DNA from: Cerasicoccus arenae
Lineage (GTDB): Bacteria; Verrucomicrobiota; Verrucomicrobiia; Opitutales; Cerasicoccaceae
NCBI RefSeq assembly: GCF_014651635.1
Contig: NZ_BMXG01000005.1
Location: 1-64,000 of the forward strand
Length of the DNA: 64,000 nucleotides
Direction: 5' to 3'
A program made the translations under genes and the position numbers. This document shows, piece by piece, positions 28,399-37,973 of the stretch; within the stretch, counting starts at the first letter, position 1, and every line of letters begins with the position of its first letter. Below the pieces are notes generated by a model. It did no database searches, was not told the DNA's origin, and saw only the letters and a list, made by a program, of their open reading frames with translations.

Positions 28399-30714
28399 CT
28401 AGATCTTCATCGCGCTGGGGATGGCGTTCTCCCAGATTTCGCGCAGCGAAGATGTGTCCCATTCGATTGGGTGCTCCAGATTGGGCGCGTCGACGTGCAG
28501 AATGCCTTCGTCGTTGGCCTCACCAATGATATCTGCGTGGATGTCGTAACGTTCGGCGTCGTGGACTACGTGGTCCGCGCGGCTGGCGTCGACGGCCAGC
28601 AGGATGCGGCCTTGGCTTTCGCCGAAGAAGAGCGAGTCCCAGCGGTCAATCGGGAGGTCTTCAAAATTAATGTCAGCGCCAAAGGTTTCTTCGCCCGCAA
28701 AGAGCATTTCGCAGAGTCCGACGAGCAAACCACCTTCGGCGATGTCGTGTGCGGCGTGGATGCGCCCCTTTTGGATTTGCACTTGGAGGAAGTCCATCAG
28801 CGCGGCTTGGTTTTCCAAATCCATGCGTGGCGGTAGGCCAGTCTTCAACTGATGCACGACGCGCAAGAAAGCGCTGCAACCCAGCTCCTTTGGCACGTCG
28901 CCTAAGAGAATAAGCGCTTCGTTGCCCTTTTTGATGGTGGAGCTGGTGATGTATTGGCGGCTGTCGATGATGCCGACTACCGAAACGACCGGCGTCGGGT
29001 CGATTTTCGTATCTTGTTTTTCGTTGTAGAGGCTCACGTTGCCACCCACGACGGGCACATCGAAAAATTCGCATGTTTCCGCGAGGCCGCGCACACACTC
29101 TTTGAGCATGTAGAAGGACTCGGGCTTGTTTGGGTTACCAAAATTGAGGTTGTTGGTCATCGCCAACGGACGTGCACCGGTGCAAGCAAGGTTACGGATA
29201 GCTTCAGCGACGGCGATTTTGCCACCTTCGTATGGGTCGCCCCAGCAGTAGCGGCTGTTACAGTCGTTGGTGATCGCGATGTATTTATCTTGGTCCGGAC
29301 CACCGCAGCGGAGGCGAACAACGGCTGCGTCGGACTCGCCAGCATGCTTCACGGTGTTGGTCATGACCATTTGGTCATACTGCCGATGGATCCAGCGTTT
29401 GTTGGCGATGGAAGGGTCAGCAAGTAACTGAGGGAGGGCGTCATAGATGCCGTCATCGGTCAAGTCGGGCAAGGTTTCGATGTCCCAGGCCTGAATCTCG
29501 TCGAGATAGGCAGGACGTGTGGCAATCGGGTCGTTGAGCGGGGCTTCCTCCGTCAAATCCATGGCAGGGATGCGCACCACGACTTGGCCATGCTGCTTGA
29601 CGACCATGTCCTTGCCTTCGGTGACCAGGCCGACTTTGGCGGCGTGCAGGTCCCATTTTTCAAAAATCTTTTCGAGCTCTTCTTCGCGGCCTTTTTTGGC
29701 GATCACGAGCATGCGCTCCTGACTTTCCGAAAGCATGATCTCGTAGGAGTTCATACCGGTTTCGCGCTGAGGAACGAGGTCTAGCTCAATCTCTACACCG
29801 ACATCACCACGGGCGGCGGTTTCGCAAGTGGAGCAGGTGAGGCCAGCGGCACCCATGTCTTGAATGCCAACCACGAGGCCATCGACGCCCATCATTTCCA
29901 GACAGGCTTCCATCAAAAGCTTGCCCATAAAGGGGTCACCCTTCTGGACGGCGGGTCGGTCAGCGGCGGATTCTTCGGAGAGCTCTTTGGAGGCAAAACT
30001 GGCACCGCCAAGGCCGTCACGGCCGGTGGCTGCGCCGACATAATAAACTGGATTACCCACGCCGGATGCCGCGCCGCGCTTTATCTGATCGTGCTTGAGC
30101 ACACCGAGGCAGAGTGCATTGACCAGCGGGTTCCCCTCGTAGCAGGTGTCAAAATACGTGTCACCGCCGATATTCGGAATGCCTACGCAGTTACCGTAGT
30201 GGGAGATGCCGTGGACGACGCCGCGCATGATGCGGCGGGAGTCAGCGGAGGTCAGCTCACCAAAGCGCAGGGAATTGGTGAACAGGGCAGGGCGGGCACC
30301 CATGGTGAAGATGTCGCGCAAAATACCGCCAACGCCAGTCGCTGCGCCTTCGAAAGGCTCGACTGCGCTCGGGTGGTTGTGCGATTCGATCTTAAAGCAG
30401 ATCGCCCAGCCGTCGCCAATGTCGACCACGCCCGCATTTTCCTCACCCGCTTTCACGAGGACTTTGTTGCGGGAGTCCTCGTCAAACTTCTGAGTGGGGA
30501 ACTGCTTGAGTAGCTTTTTGGAATTCTTGTAGGAGCAGTGCTCCGACCACATGACGCTGAATATGCCGAGTTCGGTTAAGTTGGGCTCGCGGCCCAAGAT
30601 CTTCTTAATCCGTTCGTATTCGTCGGGCGTCAGGCCGTGCTTATCCACCAGCTCGGGCGTGATGGGCGCGTTCAGCGTAGGGTCGGGATTCGGCGCGGGT
30701 GCTTCGGTGGGCAT
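28399..30714 (-). CDS. purL: Phosphoribosylformylglycinamidine synthase subunit PurL
   Basis: A 771-residue PurL of the small (Gram-positive-type) class. Early motifs are [16 protein letters not shown] and [15 protein letters not shown]; the ATP-site segment [10 protein letters not shown] and [10 protein letters not shown] follow, and [11 protein letters not shown] lies in the second half. With PurS and PurQ it converts FGAR, glutamine and ATP to FGAM in purine synthesis. It is the third gene of purS-purQ-purL, beginning 21 bases after purQ. Confidence 0.97.
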   Translation of the reverse strand: MPTEAPAPNPDPTLNAPITPELVDKHGLTPDEYERIKKILGREPNLTELGIFSVMWSEHCSYKNSKKLLKQFPTQKFDEDSRNKVLVKAGEENAGVVDIGDGWAICFKIESHNHPSAVEPFEGAATGVGGILRDIFTMGARPALFTNSLRFGELTSADSRRIMRGVVHGISHYGNCVGIPNIGGDTYFDTCYEGNPLVNALCLGVLKHDQIKRGAASGVGNPVYYVGAATGRDGLGGASFASKELSEESAADRPAVQKGDPFMGKLLMEACLEMMGVDGLVVGIQDMGAAGLTCSTCETAARGDVGVEIELDLVPQRETGMNSYEIMLSESQERMLVIAKKGREEELEKIFEKWDLHAAKVGLVTEGKDMVVKQHGQVVVRIPAMDLTEEAPLNDPIATRPAYLDEIQAWDIETLPDLTDDGIYDALPQLLADPSIANKRWIHRQYDQMVMTNTVKHAGESDAAVVRLRCGGPDQDKYIAITNDCNSRYCWGDPYEGGKIAVAEAIRNLACTGARPLAMTNNLNFGNPNKPESFYMLKECVRGLAETCEFFDVPVVGGNVSLYNEKQDTKIDPTPVVSVVGIIDSRQYITSSTIKKGNEALILLGDVPKELGCSAFLRVVHQLKTGLPPRMDLENQAALMDFLQVQIQKGRIHAAHDIAEGGLLVGLCEMLFAGEETFGADINFEDLPIDRWDSLFFGESQGRILLAVDASRADHVVHDAERYDIHADIIGEANDEGILHVDAPNLEHPIEWDTSSLREIWENAIPSAMKI

Positions 30715-30735
30715 GGGAAAATAAGTTGCTTGGGT

Positions 30736-31413
30736 TTACGCCTTTTGCTGACGGGCCATCTGGGATTTTAGGAACGCCTTGATTACGCCGATGCCGTCGC
30801 GGCTCGGGTGGATTTCCTCCACTGCGCGTTCGGGGTGGGGCATCATGCCAAAGACGTTGCCTTCCTTGTTGCGGATGCCCGCAATGTTGCTAATGGAGCC
30901 ATTGGGGTTGTTCGCATAGCGAAACAGCACTTGGTTATTGGCCTCCAGATCGGCTAGGCCGTCATCATCGATGCGGTAGTTGCCTTCGCCGTGGGCGATG
31001 GGAATGTCAATGGTCTCGCCGAGGCTGCCTTGGTTAAAGTAGTCCATGCTGTCCTCGACATTGAGCTTGGCAGACTCGCAGACAAATTCCATGCCTTCGT
31101 TACGGACGAGGGCACCCGGAAGCAGGCCCGCTTCGCAGAGAATCTGGAATCCGTTGCAAATGCCCAGCACCGGTCCGCCATTATTAGCGAACTCAATGAT
31201 CGAGTTCATGATCGGCGAAAAACGGGCAATCGCGCCGCAGCGTAGGTAGTCCCCATAGGAAAATCCACCGGGCAGCACGACGCACTCCGCACCAGCCAAG
31301 CTCGGCCGCTTATGCCAGAACAAGCGCGTGGGCTGGTTAAATACGCCAAAGAACGCGTGATAGGCGTCGCGGTCGCAGTTGGAGCCAGGAAATTGAATGA
31401 CGGCGATCTTCAT
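30736..31413 (-). CDS. purQ: Phosphoribosylformylglycinamidine synthase subunit PurQ
   Basis: A 225-residue class I glutamine amidotransferase. The nucleophile elbow is GICNGFQIL (cysteine about residue 86), with PGGFSYGDYLR before it and the catalytic MMPHPERA near the end. It supplies ammonia to PurL. It lies between purS and purL on the same strand with short gaps of about 20 bases, so the three are almost certainly one transcript. Confidence 0.97.
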   Translation of the reverse strand: MKIAVIQFPGSNCDRDAYHAFFGVFNQPTRLFWHKRPSLAGAECVVLPGGFSYGDYLRCGAIARFSPIMNSIIEFANNGGPVLGICNGFQILCEAGLLPGALVRNEGMEFVCESAKLNVEDSMDYFNQGSLGETIDIPIAHGEGNYRIDDDGLADLEANNQVLFRYANNPNGSISNIAGIRNKEGNVFGMMPHPERAVEEIHPSRDGIGVIKAFLKSQMARQQKA

Positions 31414-31435
31414 GGGGCGCAGCGTTGGGCGTTAA

Positions 31436-31675
31436 CTAGGCGAGCTCGTAGCGGTAATCTTCGATGACGGGATTGCTGAGCAATCCGTCACAAATCTTTT
31501 CCAGTTGCGCACGCAGCTCGGGCGTGTCGGAGCCTTCCAGCTCGAACTCAATCGTCTTGCCGACGCGCACATCGCTGCTTGGTTTTACATTAAGATGCTC
31601 CATGGCGTGACCGACGGCCGCGCCTTGGGGATCAAGCACCGTCTTCTTGGGTGTGACAAATACCGTGACCTTCAT
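31436..31675 (-). CDS. purS: Phosphoribosylformylglycinamidine synthase subunit PurS
   Basis: A 79-residue PurS from the ATG at 31675 (MKVTVFVTPKKTVLDPQG). The frame is open 12 codons further upstream, but that part does not resemble PurS. The protein has the typical beta-alpha-beta pattern with GKTIEFEL and the terminal NPVIEDYRYEL. It bridges PurL and PurQ in the FGAM synthase complex and is the first gene of the operon. Confidence 0.93.
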   Translation of the reverse strand: MKVTVFVTPKKTVLDPQGAAVGHAMEHLNVKPSSDVRVGKTIEFELEGSDTPELRAQLEKICDGLLSNPVIEDYRYELA

Positions 31676-31908
31676 GCCACTTAGTTGTGAGCATCTCACC
31701 GCCGCTGACAAGCGTTATTCGCCGCTTGGCCGCGATTAACGAGCTCTGCCCCTCTTCTCTCGCTTGGCATCGAAGCTATTGTCCTGCTATTTGGCCATTC
31801 TTGGTGACATGGTTTATTGCTGTTTCGCGCAAGTTGATGGTATTGATTAAGACGGGTTGACCGGTGGGTGCTCGGCGTTATGCTTTGGATAAACGTCAAC
31901 CCCGCGCT

Positions 31909-33396
31909 ATGCCGAAACGCTACCTCCTTGCCCTAGATCAGGGAACGACCAGTTCCCGCGCCATTGTTTTTAACGCCGATGGCGAATCCGTTGCATCTGC
32001 GCAGAGGGAATTTACGCAGTTTTTCCCGGAGTCGGGCTGGATTGAGCACGATCCGAACGACATCTGGGCAACTCAGAACGCTGTTGCTGCCGAAGCGATG
32101 GGTAAGGCGAGCTTGCGAGGCCGTGATCTTGCTGGGGTTGGGATCACCAACCAGCGGGAAACGACATTGGTCTGGGAGCGAAAAACCGGACGGCCCATCC
32201 ACCGCGCCATTGTCTGGCAGGACCGTCGCACCTCAAAGTATTGCGACCGCATGCATAGCGAGGGTAAGGCCAATGACATTACCCAAAAAACCGGACTGCG
32301 GCTCGACCCATATTTTTCGGGTACGAAGCTCCACTGGATACTCGACCATGTAGATGGTGCCCGGAAAGCGGCTGAACGGGGGGAGCTGTGTTTTGGTACT
32401 GTTGACAGTTGGCTGATCTGGAACTTGACCGGGGGAGCTGTCCACGCGACAGACCCCTCTAATGCCAGTCGAACCCTGCTTTATAATATCCATGAAGGTC
32501 AGTGGGACGAAGAATTGTTGGAATGGTTTGGCGTTCCCCACGAAATGTTACCCGAGGTGCGTACTTCATCGGGCGATTTCGGCGAATGCACGGACTTTGG
32601 CGGTGCCACGATTGCAGGGGTTGCAGGCGACCAGCATGCTGCGCTCTTTGGTCAAACCTGTTTTAAGAAAGGCACGGCTAAGAACACCTACGGCACTGGC
32701 TGTTTCCTCCTCCAGCAAACCGGTGAGAAACCCATCGCATCTAAGAATCACTTGCTGACTACCATTGCCTGGCAGACTAAAGGGCGTCGCCGCAAATATG
32801 CGTTGGAAGGCAGTGTGTTCATGGGCGGTGCCGTCATCCAGTGGCTTCGTGATGGGCTGCGAATGATTCATACTGCGAGTGAAAGCGAACCGCTCGCTGC
32901 GAGCGTGCCTGACACCGATGGCGTCATGCTGGTGCCTGCGTTTACCGGGCTTGGTGCCCCGCATTGGGACCCAACGGCTCGTGGTGCAATTGTTGGTCTG
33001 ACTCGTGGCACGACCGCCGCTCACATTGCCCGTGCTGCGTTGGAGTCTATTGCCTTCCAAAGCGCTGAACTGCTTGAGGCGATGAACGCTGATAGCGGTA
33101 TTGCCCTCAAGGAACTACGTGTTGATGGCGGTGCATCGCGCAACGATTTGCTGATGCAGTTTCAGGCTGATCTGCTCGGGGTGCCCGTCATTCGCCCACA
33201 AAACACGGAAACCACCGCGCTTGGTGCGGCCTATCTTGCAGGCTTGGCCACCGGTGTCTTTGCCGATGAAAAGGCGATCAGCGAGCAGTGGAAAATTGAT
33301 CGCACTTTCGAGCCTGCCATGTCCAGCGACGAGGCTACGGAAAAGATGGGTGTTTGGCGTGATGCGGTCTCTCGTGCTAAAGGCTGGGCCAAATAA
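31909..33396 (+). CDS. glpK: Glycerol kinase
   Basis: A 495-residue FGGY kinase from the ATG at 31909 ([18 protein letters not shown]); an upstream in-frame GTG at 31864 would add an atypical leader. Glycerol-kinase landmarks are all present: DQGTTSSR for phosphate binding, [32 protein letters not shown], the ATP-side [10 protein letters not shown] and the FGGY signature near [19 protein letters not shown]. It makes glycerol 3-phosphate. No glpF or glpD lies nearby. Confidence 0.96.
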   Translation: MPKRYLLALDQGTTSSRAIVFNADGESVASAQREFTQFFPESGWIEHDPNDIWATQNAVAAEAMGKASLRGRDLAGVGITNQRETTLVWERKTGRPIHRAIVWQDRRTSKYCDRMHSEGKANDITQKTGLRLDPYFSGTKLHWILDHVDGARKAAERGELCFGTVDSWLIWNLTGGAVHATDPSNASRTLLYNIHEGQWDEELLEWFGVPHEMLPEVRTSSGDFGECTDFGGATIAGVAGDQHAALFGQTCFKKGTAKNTYGTGCFLLQQTGEKPIASKNHLLTTIAWQTKGRRRKYALEGSVFMGGAVIQWLRDGLRMIHTASESEPLAASVPDTDGVMLVPAFTGLGAPHWDPTARGAIVGLTRGTTAAHIARAALESIAFQSAELLEAMNADSGIALKELRVDGGASRNDLLMQFQADLLGVPVIRPQNTETTALGAAYLAGLATGVFADEKAISEQWKIDRTFEPAMSSDEATEKMGVWRDAVSRAKGWAK

Positions 33397-33455
33397 TACG
33401 GATTGCTGAATATTGAGCGGCTTTTTATTGGCCTGTAAACTCTGATTACAACGCC

Positions 33456-34217
33456 TTAGTAATTACGGTAGCTGCTGCGCTCGGACCGCAGGTCTTTGCT
33501 GTAGTAGTCCCCTTCATCCGCTTTCAATGCGTTCTTCACATTGCGCTGGAAGTCGTCTTCGTCTGTTTTGATGTGGGTGATTTCATCTTTGGAGTTGCGG
33601 ATTACCACGATGTAACCCGCGTGCTCCCAACCATATTCATAATTACTGTAATCGGATTCGTAGTTCGCGAACTCGTAGCTGTTGCCATACACTGTGGTGT
33701 CACCGTTGCGGGGGAAGTCAACGACGCTGTCGGAGGCAGAGGTGACCTTTAGAGTCCCCCTGTGATAGGTATGCTCAGCGAAGCAGACAATGCGCACTTT
33801 GTTGCCTTTAAAGCTGCGGTAAAGATCGTCATTGGTGATGCGTACTTCGGGCGTGTAGCTGTAGCGGTTATTATCGCTATAGTAGCTGGAGTTTATGCTC
33901 TTCTTTTTCCGGTTCTGTTTGAAATTGATATCAAGGTCGACATTGGGGCTAAGGAGTTGTCGGGCTTTTTCTTCTTCTTTCCACCATTTTCGAATCGCGG
34001 ACTGGTCGTCAAAGCTCAGTGTGCTCAGGGCGATTTCAAACGAGCGCTGGTCGCTGACTCGTTTAAAGGAGAGCGTTTCGACGCCGTCTTTGTCGATAAG
34101 TTCGTCGAGTTCTGCGACGATGGAGACGCCGTCTTGGTTCGTTAGTGTGCGTTGTAGCGCCCAGGCTGGGGAGAAGCTGGCGGCAAGGATGACCAGTAGG
34201 GAGGCGAATCTTTTCAT
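33456..34217 (-). CDS. Exported protein with SLA1-homology-like N-terminal region, unknown function
   Basis: A 253-residue protein with a signal peptide ending in PAWA (about 1-20). Residues about 22-82 have the pattern RTLTNQDGVSIVAEL, FKRVSDQRSFEIALSTLS, then a W pair, which resembles the SHD1-type domain common in verrucomicrobial and planctomycetal exported proteins. The rest is polar and unusually rich in tyrosine, serine and asparagine (for example NYESDYSNYEYGWEH). No catalytic motif is seen. It is a single gene convergent with glpK. Confidence 0.6.
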   Translation of the reverse strand: MKRFASLLVILAASFSPAWALQRTLTNQDGVSIVAELDELIDKDGVETLSFKRVSDQRSFEIALSTLSFDDQSAIRKWWKEEEKARQLLSPNVDLDINFKQNRKKKSINSSYYSDNNRYSYTPEVRITNDDLYRSFKGNKVRIVCFAEHTYHRGTLKVTSASDSVVDFPRNGDTTVYGNSYEFANYESDYSNYEYGWEHAGYIVVIRNSKDEITHIKTDEDDFQRNVKNALKADEGDYYSKDLRSERSSYRNY

Positions 34218-34377
34218 TATCTTATCCTAGTAGAGGTGGCTGCGTTTGCGGACATACAGGCTAGCGTAATGTTCAGTATCGATCCATTATAAAGGACACA
34301 TTGTTTTGCAATGCGAACTTGTGGGAGCGGATTATGATAATTCACTTCACGATCCGACTAGTCAATCAAACGTTATT

Positions 34378-35283
34378 CTACTCGCGCAGTGGAGATCGGT
34401 CGTGTTCAATGATTTCCAATGCACCATGGTCGGTAGCGACAATCAATGGCTCCATCGAAATGATTTCGCCCGGAGCGCCGGATAGTTCGTCGCGAACGCG
34501 GGTTTGCCAAATAAACGTCCGCTCACCCTGAAAAAGCGCGTCACAAAAGGCTCCTGGGTAGGGATGGGTGACGGCGCGCACGAGATTATGGACTGCGCGT
34601 GCGGGCTGTGCCCAGTCAATGCGGCCATCATCGGGTCGTCGTCCGCCAAAATACGTTGCCAAGCCTTCGTCCTGTGGAATACGGGGTGCGCGCCCAGCGA
34701 GCAGCGCATCTAATTGCCGCCCAAGAACGATGACACCTGCCTCGCGGACACGGACCATGACATCAATGGCGGGTTCATCCGGTCCAATGGCGACCTTTTC
34801 CTGGTCAACGATGTCCCCAGCGTCGGGTGCCTTAACCATGTGGTGCAAGGTTGCCCCGGTGGATGTCTCACCGTGGAGTACGGCCCAGTTGACTGGTGCC
34901 CGCCCACGGTAATACGGCAGATAAGAGCCATGAAGGTTAAATGCGCCTAGTGTCGCCAACTCCAGCGCCCACAACGGCAGCATGTTACGGTAGTAGAATG
35001 AAAAAAATAGATCTGGCCGGAGCGTTTTGCGGAGCAGGTCTTCGTGTTCGGCGCGGGTGATTTTATCTGGCGTATAAACGGAGACGCCGTGTTCGTTCGC
35101 TAATTTGGCGACCGACGGAAACCATTGATTTTCGTTAAGGTTATCCAGATGAGTAAACACCGCGACGACTTGGCAACCGCGCTTGAGCAGCAGCTTCAGG
35201 CAAGCGTGGCCCACATCACTGTAGGCAAAGACAACAATGCGGGGCGACAGGTCAGTTTTCAAAAACGTCCTTTCTGAGCACAT
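34378..35283 (-). CDS. ArnA-like formyltransferase (methionyl-tRNA formyltransferase superfamily)
   Basis: A 301-residue formyltransferase. The N-terminal domain carries the superfamily active site NLHGSYLPYYRGRAPVNWA, with the catalytic N-H pair and later the D in HMVKAPDAGDIV. The C-terminal part includes YFGGRRPDDGRIDW. Wording is closer to the ArnA N-terminal domain (UDP-4-amino-4-deoxyarabinose formylation) than to Fmt. The C-terminal decarboxylase domain of ArnA is absent, and no other arn gene is near. Its ATG lies 32 bases inside the upstream RDD gene, so the two are co-transcribed. The acceptor amino sugar is unknown. Confidence 0.75.
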   Translation of the reverse strand: MCSERTFLKTDLSPRIVVFAYSDVGHACLKLLLKRGCQVVAVFTHLDNLNENQWFPSVAKLANEHGVSVYTPDKITRAEHEDLLRKTLRPDLFFSFYYRNMLPLWALELATLGAFNLHGSYLPYYRGRAPVNWAVLHGETSTGATLHHMVKAPDAGDIVDQEKVAIGPDEPAIDVMVRVREAGVIVLGRQLDALLAGRAPRIPQDEGLATYFGGRRPDDGRIDWAQPARAVHNLVRAVTHPYPGAFCDALFQGERTFIWQTRVRDELSGAPGEIISMEPLIVATDHGALEIIEHDRSPLRE

Positions 35284-35707
35284 GAGTGTGCGTGATCATT
35301 TCCGTTGTGGAACGGAGGCCCCGGAAAATATTGTAGACAGAAAGAGCAGCCATGGCGAAGGAGTAGATCTCCATGAGGCGGAAGACTTCGCGGAGTCCGG
35401 CCTGCCAGCGGCTGATGCCTTGGTTACTCTCGGAGTAGACCTTGAGCCCGACGATTAGCTTGCCCGGAGAGGCTTTGGTGAGCACTCCCATCAGGAAAAA
35501 ATAGGTGAGCGGCCAGACAATGAAAACGCCCAGCGCGGCAATCATTGCGCCGCCTGCAATGCCCTCCATGGAAAAGTCGGGGTCGATGTAGCGCTGAATG
35601 GCGCTGACCAGAAACTTGATCGTCGGCGTGGCGAACAGGTAGAACGACATGAAGAAAAAAGCCAAGTCGATCAGCAGCGCAACCACACGTCTAGTGGCAA
35701 GATTCAT
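35252..35707 (-). CDS. RDD-family membrane protein
   Basis: A 151-residue membrane protein of the RDD family. The opening RRVVALLIDLAFFF carries the R and D that name the family, and the segment TKASPGKLIVGLKV is the conserved cytosolic loop. Four hydrophobic helices are likely. Function is not established for the family; some members are linked to ion or sodium transport. The gene starts 6 bases after the methyltransferase stop and overlaps the formyltransferase start. Confidence 0.8.
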   Translation of the reverse strand: MNLATRRVVALLIDLAFFFMSFYLFATPTIKFLVSAIQRYIDPDFSMEGIAGGAMIAALGVFIVWPLTYFFLMGVLTKASPGKLIVGLKVYSESNQGISRWQAGLREVFRLMEIYSFAMAALSVYNIFRGLRSTTEMITHTHVLRKDVFEN

Positions 35708-35713
35708 AGCTGC

Positions 35714-36481
35714 TTAAAGCTGCGCCTTACCGTGCACCGCGCGGATAATGGCCCCGCCCAAGTGGTTTTCGTGGATTGAGTTGTAGAGCTGAGTGTAGAG
35801 CGATAGCATATGCTCGTAAAAGCCCTCAGGCGTGGATTTACGGATTTTATCTTCAGCCCCCTTTATTTTCTCGATCAGAGCGAGATACCAATCAGCAAAA
35901 TGTGGGTGGAGCGGTTCGATTGTGAAGAGGCGCCAGCCGTTGGCCGCAAGCAACCCCTCTACCTTATCAAGGTGAAGCGGGTTGGGCAGGAAGCGCTGGT
36001 CTCCCTCCATGATGGGATGCTGTTGGTAGTCGCCACGGTCCACATAGTCAAAAATTGTCAGCGAAGAATTGGGCGAGGCGATTTGGGAAAGCGCCTTAAG
36101 CGCAGCACCGGGGTCCTTGAATGCATAAAAAGCCGTGAAGCTGACCAGCACTTCAAAGCCGTGCTCAAGGATCAAGGGCGCGTCCACCACGTCACCATGG
36201 ACGAAATTGCAGCGTTTGTAGGTCTCGTTTGCGTAGACGATGGAGCTGCGGTTGATGTCGATACCAGTCACTTTTCCCCAGCCTTCGGCGCGGATGTGCT
36301 CTGAGGTTCCGCCGAGTCCGCTGCCAATGTCTAGCACCTTGGTGTCGGGCTGGCGTGGCAGCTTCTTAAAGACCATCTCAATCGCTTCGACATCGCCAGG
36401 ATGGGCGAAGTCAGCTTTGCGCACTAGGCTGAGCGCTTTTTTGCCCGCGAGGCTGTTCATCAATATCATGGGTTCCGCCAT
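35714..36481 (-). CDS. Class I SAM-dependent methyltransferase
   Basis: A 255-residue methyltransferase. The SAM site is VLDIGSGLGGTSEHI (motif I, about residues 49-63) with GIDINRSSI as the acidic motif II loop. The later text (VSFTAFYAFKDPGAALKAL) fits the phosphoethanolamine/sterol methyltransferase-like group, but the substrate cannot be assigned. It heads a three-gene unit with the RDD protein and the ArnA-like formyltransferase, which suggests modification of a membrane lipid or glycolipid (inference). Confidence 0.8.
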   Translation of the reverse strand: MAEPMILMNSLAGKKALSLVRKADFAHPGDVEAIEMVFKKLPRQPDTKVLDIGSGLGGTSEHIRAEGWGKVTGIDINRSSIVYANETYKRCNFVHGDVVDAPLILEHGFEVLVSFTAFYAFKDPGAALKALSQIASPNSSLTIFDYVDRGDYQQHPIMEGDQRFLPNPLHLDKVEGLLAANGWRLFTIEPLHPHFADWYLALIEKIKGAEDKIRKSTPEGFYEHMLSLYTQLYNSIHENHLGGAIIRAVHGKAQL

Positions 36482-36749
36482 ATATTTCCATGAAGGCGAA
36501 AACCGTGCCCCGTGTAAAGCCTGCTAATTCTTAGCCGCATTTCCATCTCATACGGTAAGAGAGCAAGTGTTTGGAGTGCCTTTTCGGCCATGATTCGGCT
36601 CATCCTTTTCGGTTAAAAGGGACATTAAGTCGCAGTCGTAACGGGATTTTATGCAGTTGCCCTTTATAAATTTCCCAAGCGGACGTTTGACACGGCGCAG
36701 GGTATCCCCATATAGCCGCTGCTGCTTTTATTATTCAACGCAAGAAACC

Positions 36750-37832
36750 GTGAGCTATAAACTCTTTATTCCTGGACCAGTCCATGTGTCGGACAAGACC
36801 CTTAACGCGATGACTTCGTGGGTGATGGGTCACCGCAGCAAGGACTTCGTCAACCTCTATCAAGCCATCCAGCCACAGCTCCAGCAGCTGATGTATACGC
36901 AGGACCCAGTCTACCTGAGCACCTCCTCCGCTTGGGGTGTGATGGAAGGCGCGATCCGCAACGTCACCAAGAAGGGCGTGCTCAACATCATGTCGGGCGC
37001 ATTCTCGGACAAATGGAACGACGTGGCTCAGCGCTGCAGTCTGCCTTGTGGCGCATTGCAATACGAATGGGGCACGCCTGCTGACCCGGAAGATGTTCGC
37101 CGTGAGCTCTCGACGGGCAAATACGACGCGCTAACCCTTATACATAACGAGACCTCGACCGGCACGATGAATCCGCTGGCTGAGATCATGGCCGTGGTTA
37201 ATGAGTTCCCAGACGTCATCGCGATTGTAGACTCGGTTAGCTCGTTCACGGCTCTGCCGATCAAAAAGGACGAGTTGGGCATTGATGTGCTCCTTACGGG
37301 TTCGCAGAAGGCATTGGCTTTACCACCGGGTTTGGCGCTATTGTCCGTCTCGGAGAAGGCTCGCCAGCGCGCTGCTACAGTAGAAGGCCGTGGATACTAC
37401 TTTGACTTTCTTGAGTTCCATTCGAACTACGAGAAGGGCATGACCCCCAGCACACCAGTCATTCCTTTGATCTATGCGCTTCAAAGCAAGCTTGAGGATA
37501 TTTTCGCCGAAGGTCTGGAAACGCGCTACGCCCGCCACGAGCGCCTGAATAACCTTGTTCGCGCCTGGGGTGCCAAGCACGGCTTGTCGCTGCTCCCCCC
37601 CCCCGAATACGGATCGAAAACACTCTGCTGCTTTAGGAATGACATCGGCATCGATCTGGAAGGCCTCCGGAAGGCTGCGAAATCGCGCTACCAGTTCGAT
37701 ATCGACGGCGGTTACGGTAAGATCAAGGGCAAGACATTCCGAATTTCCAACATGGGCGACGAGACCGACGAAACCATCACTGAACTCCTTGCAAACCTCG
37801 ACGTGCTCGTGCCGGAGTTCACCGCGAAGTAA
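36750..37832 (+). CDS. Class V aminotransferase (alanine/serine-glyoxylate type)
   Basis: A 360-residue PLP enzyme from the GTG at 36750 (SYKLFIPGPVHVSDKTL); the 33 residues upstream in the same frame are unlike the family. The family N-terminal motif GPVHVSDKTLNAM is present, with VDSVSSFTALP for the PLP aspartate and K187 in LLTGSQKALALPPG as Schiff-base lysine. Members exchange amino groups between alanine or serine and glyoxylate or a related keto acid. A C10 run (37595-37604) encodes PPP at residues 283-285. With gcvP elsewhere in the window it would fit glycine/serine metabolism. Confidence 0.88.
   Translation: MSYKLFIPGPVHVSDKTLNAMTSWVMGHRSKDFVNLYQAIQPQLQQLMYTQDPVYLSTSSAWGVMEGAIRNVTKKGVLNIMSGAFSDKWNDVAQRCSLPCGALQYEWGTPADPEDVRRELSTGKYDALTLIHNETSTGTMNPLAEIMAVVNEFPDVIAIVDSVSSFTALPIKKDELGIDVLLTGSQKALALPPGLALLSVSEKARQRAATVEGRGYYFDFLEFHSNYEKGMTPSTPVIPLIYALQSKLEDIFAEGLETRYARHERLNNLVRAWGAKHGLSLLPPPEYGSKTLCCFRNDIGIDLEGLRKAAKSRYQFDIDGGYGKIKGKTFRISNMGDETDETITELLANLDVLVPEFTAK
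37595..37604 (+). repeat. C10 homopolymer in aminotransferase gene
   Basis: Ten consecutive C encode the PPP of the aminotransferase near residue 284. The frame is intact at this length. Confidence 0.9.
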
Positions 37833-37868
37833 ATCAAATTTAATTATACGCCATCGAGCCATTTTTTG

Positions 37869-37946
37869 AACAGAAGGTAGCAAAGAAAGCAAAGCAACCT
37901 GTGCGCGATCACGGAGTGAGCTTTGCTTTCTTTGCTGCCTTCTGTT
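37869..37946. repeat. Long inverted repeat between aminotransferase and topB
   Basis: Two 27-base arms (37869-37895 and 37920-37946) are complementary at all but one position, where a G-T pair results, with a 24-base spacer. The arm reads like AACAGAAGG-(T/C)-AGCAAAGAAAGCAAAGC, purine-rich on one strand. It ends 27 bases before the topB ATG and 37 bases after the aminotransferase stop. It could terminate transcription, block ribosome access or be a miniature mobile repeat. No trailing T run marks it as a simple terminator. Confidence 0.85.
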
Positions 37947-37973
37947 TATAAAAACCGTTTTTATTTTATATCT

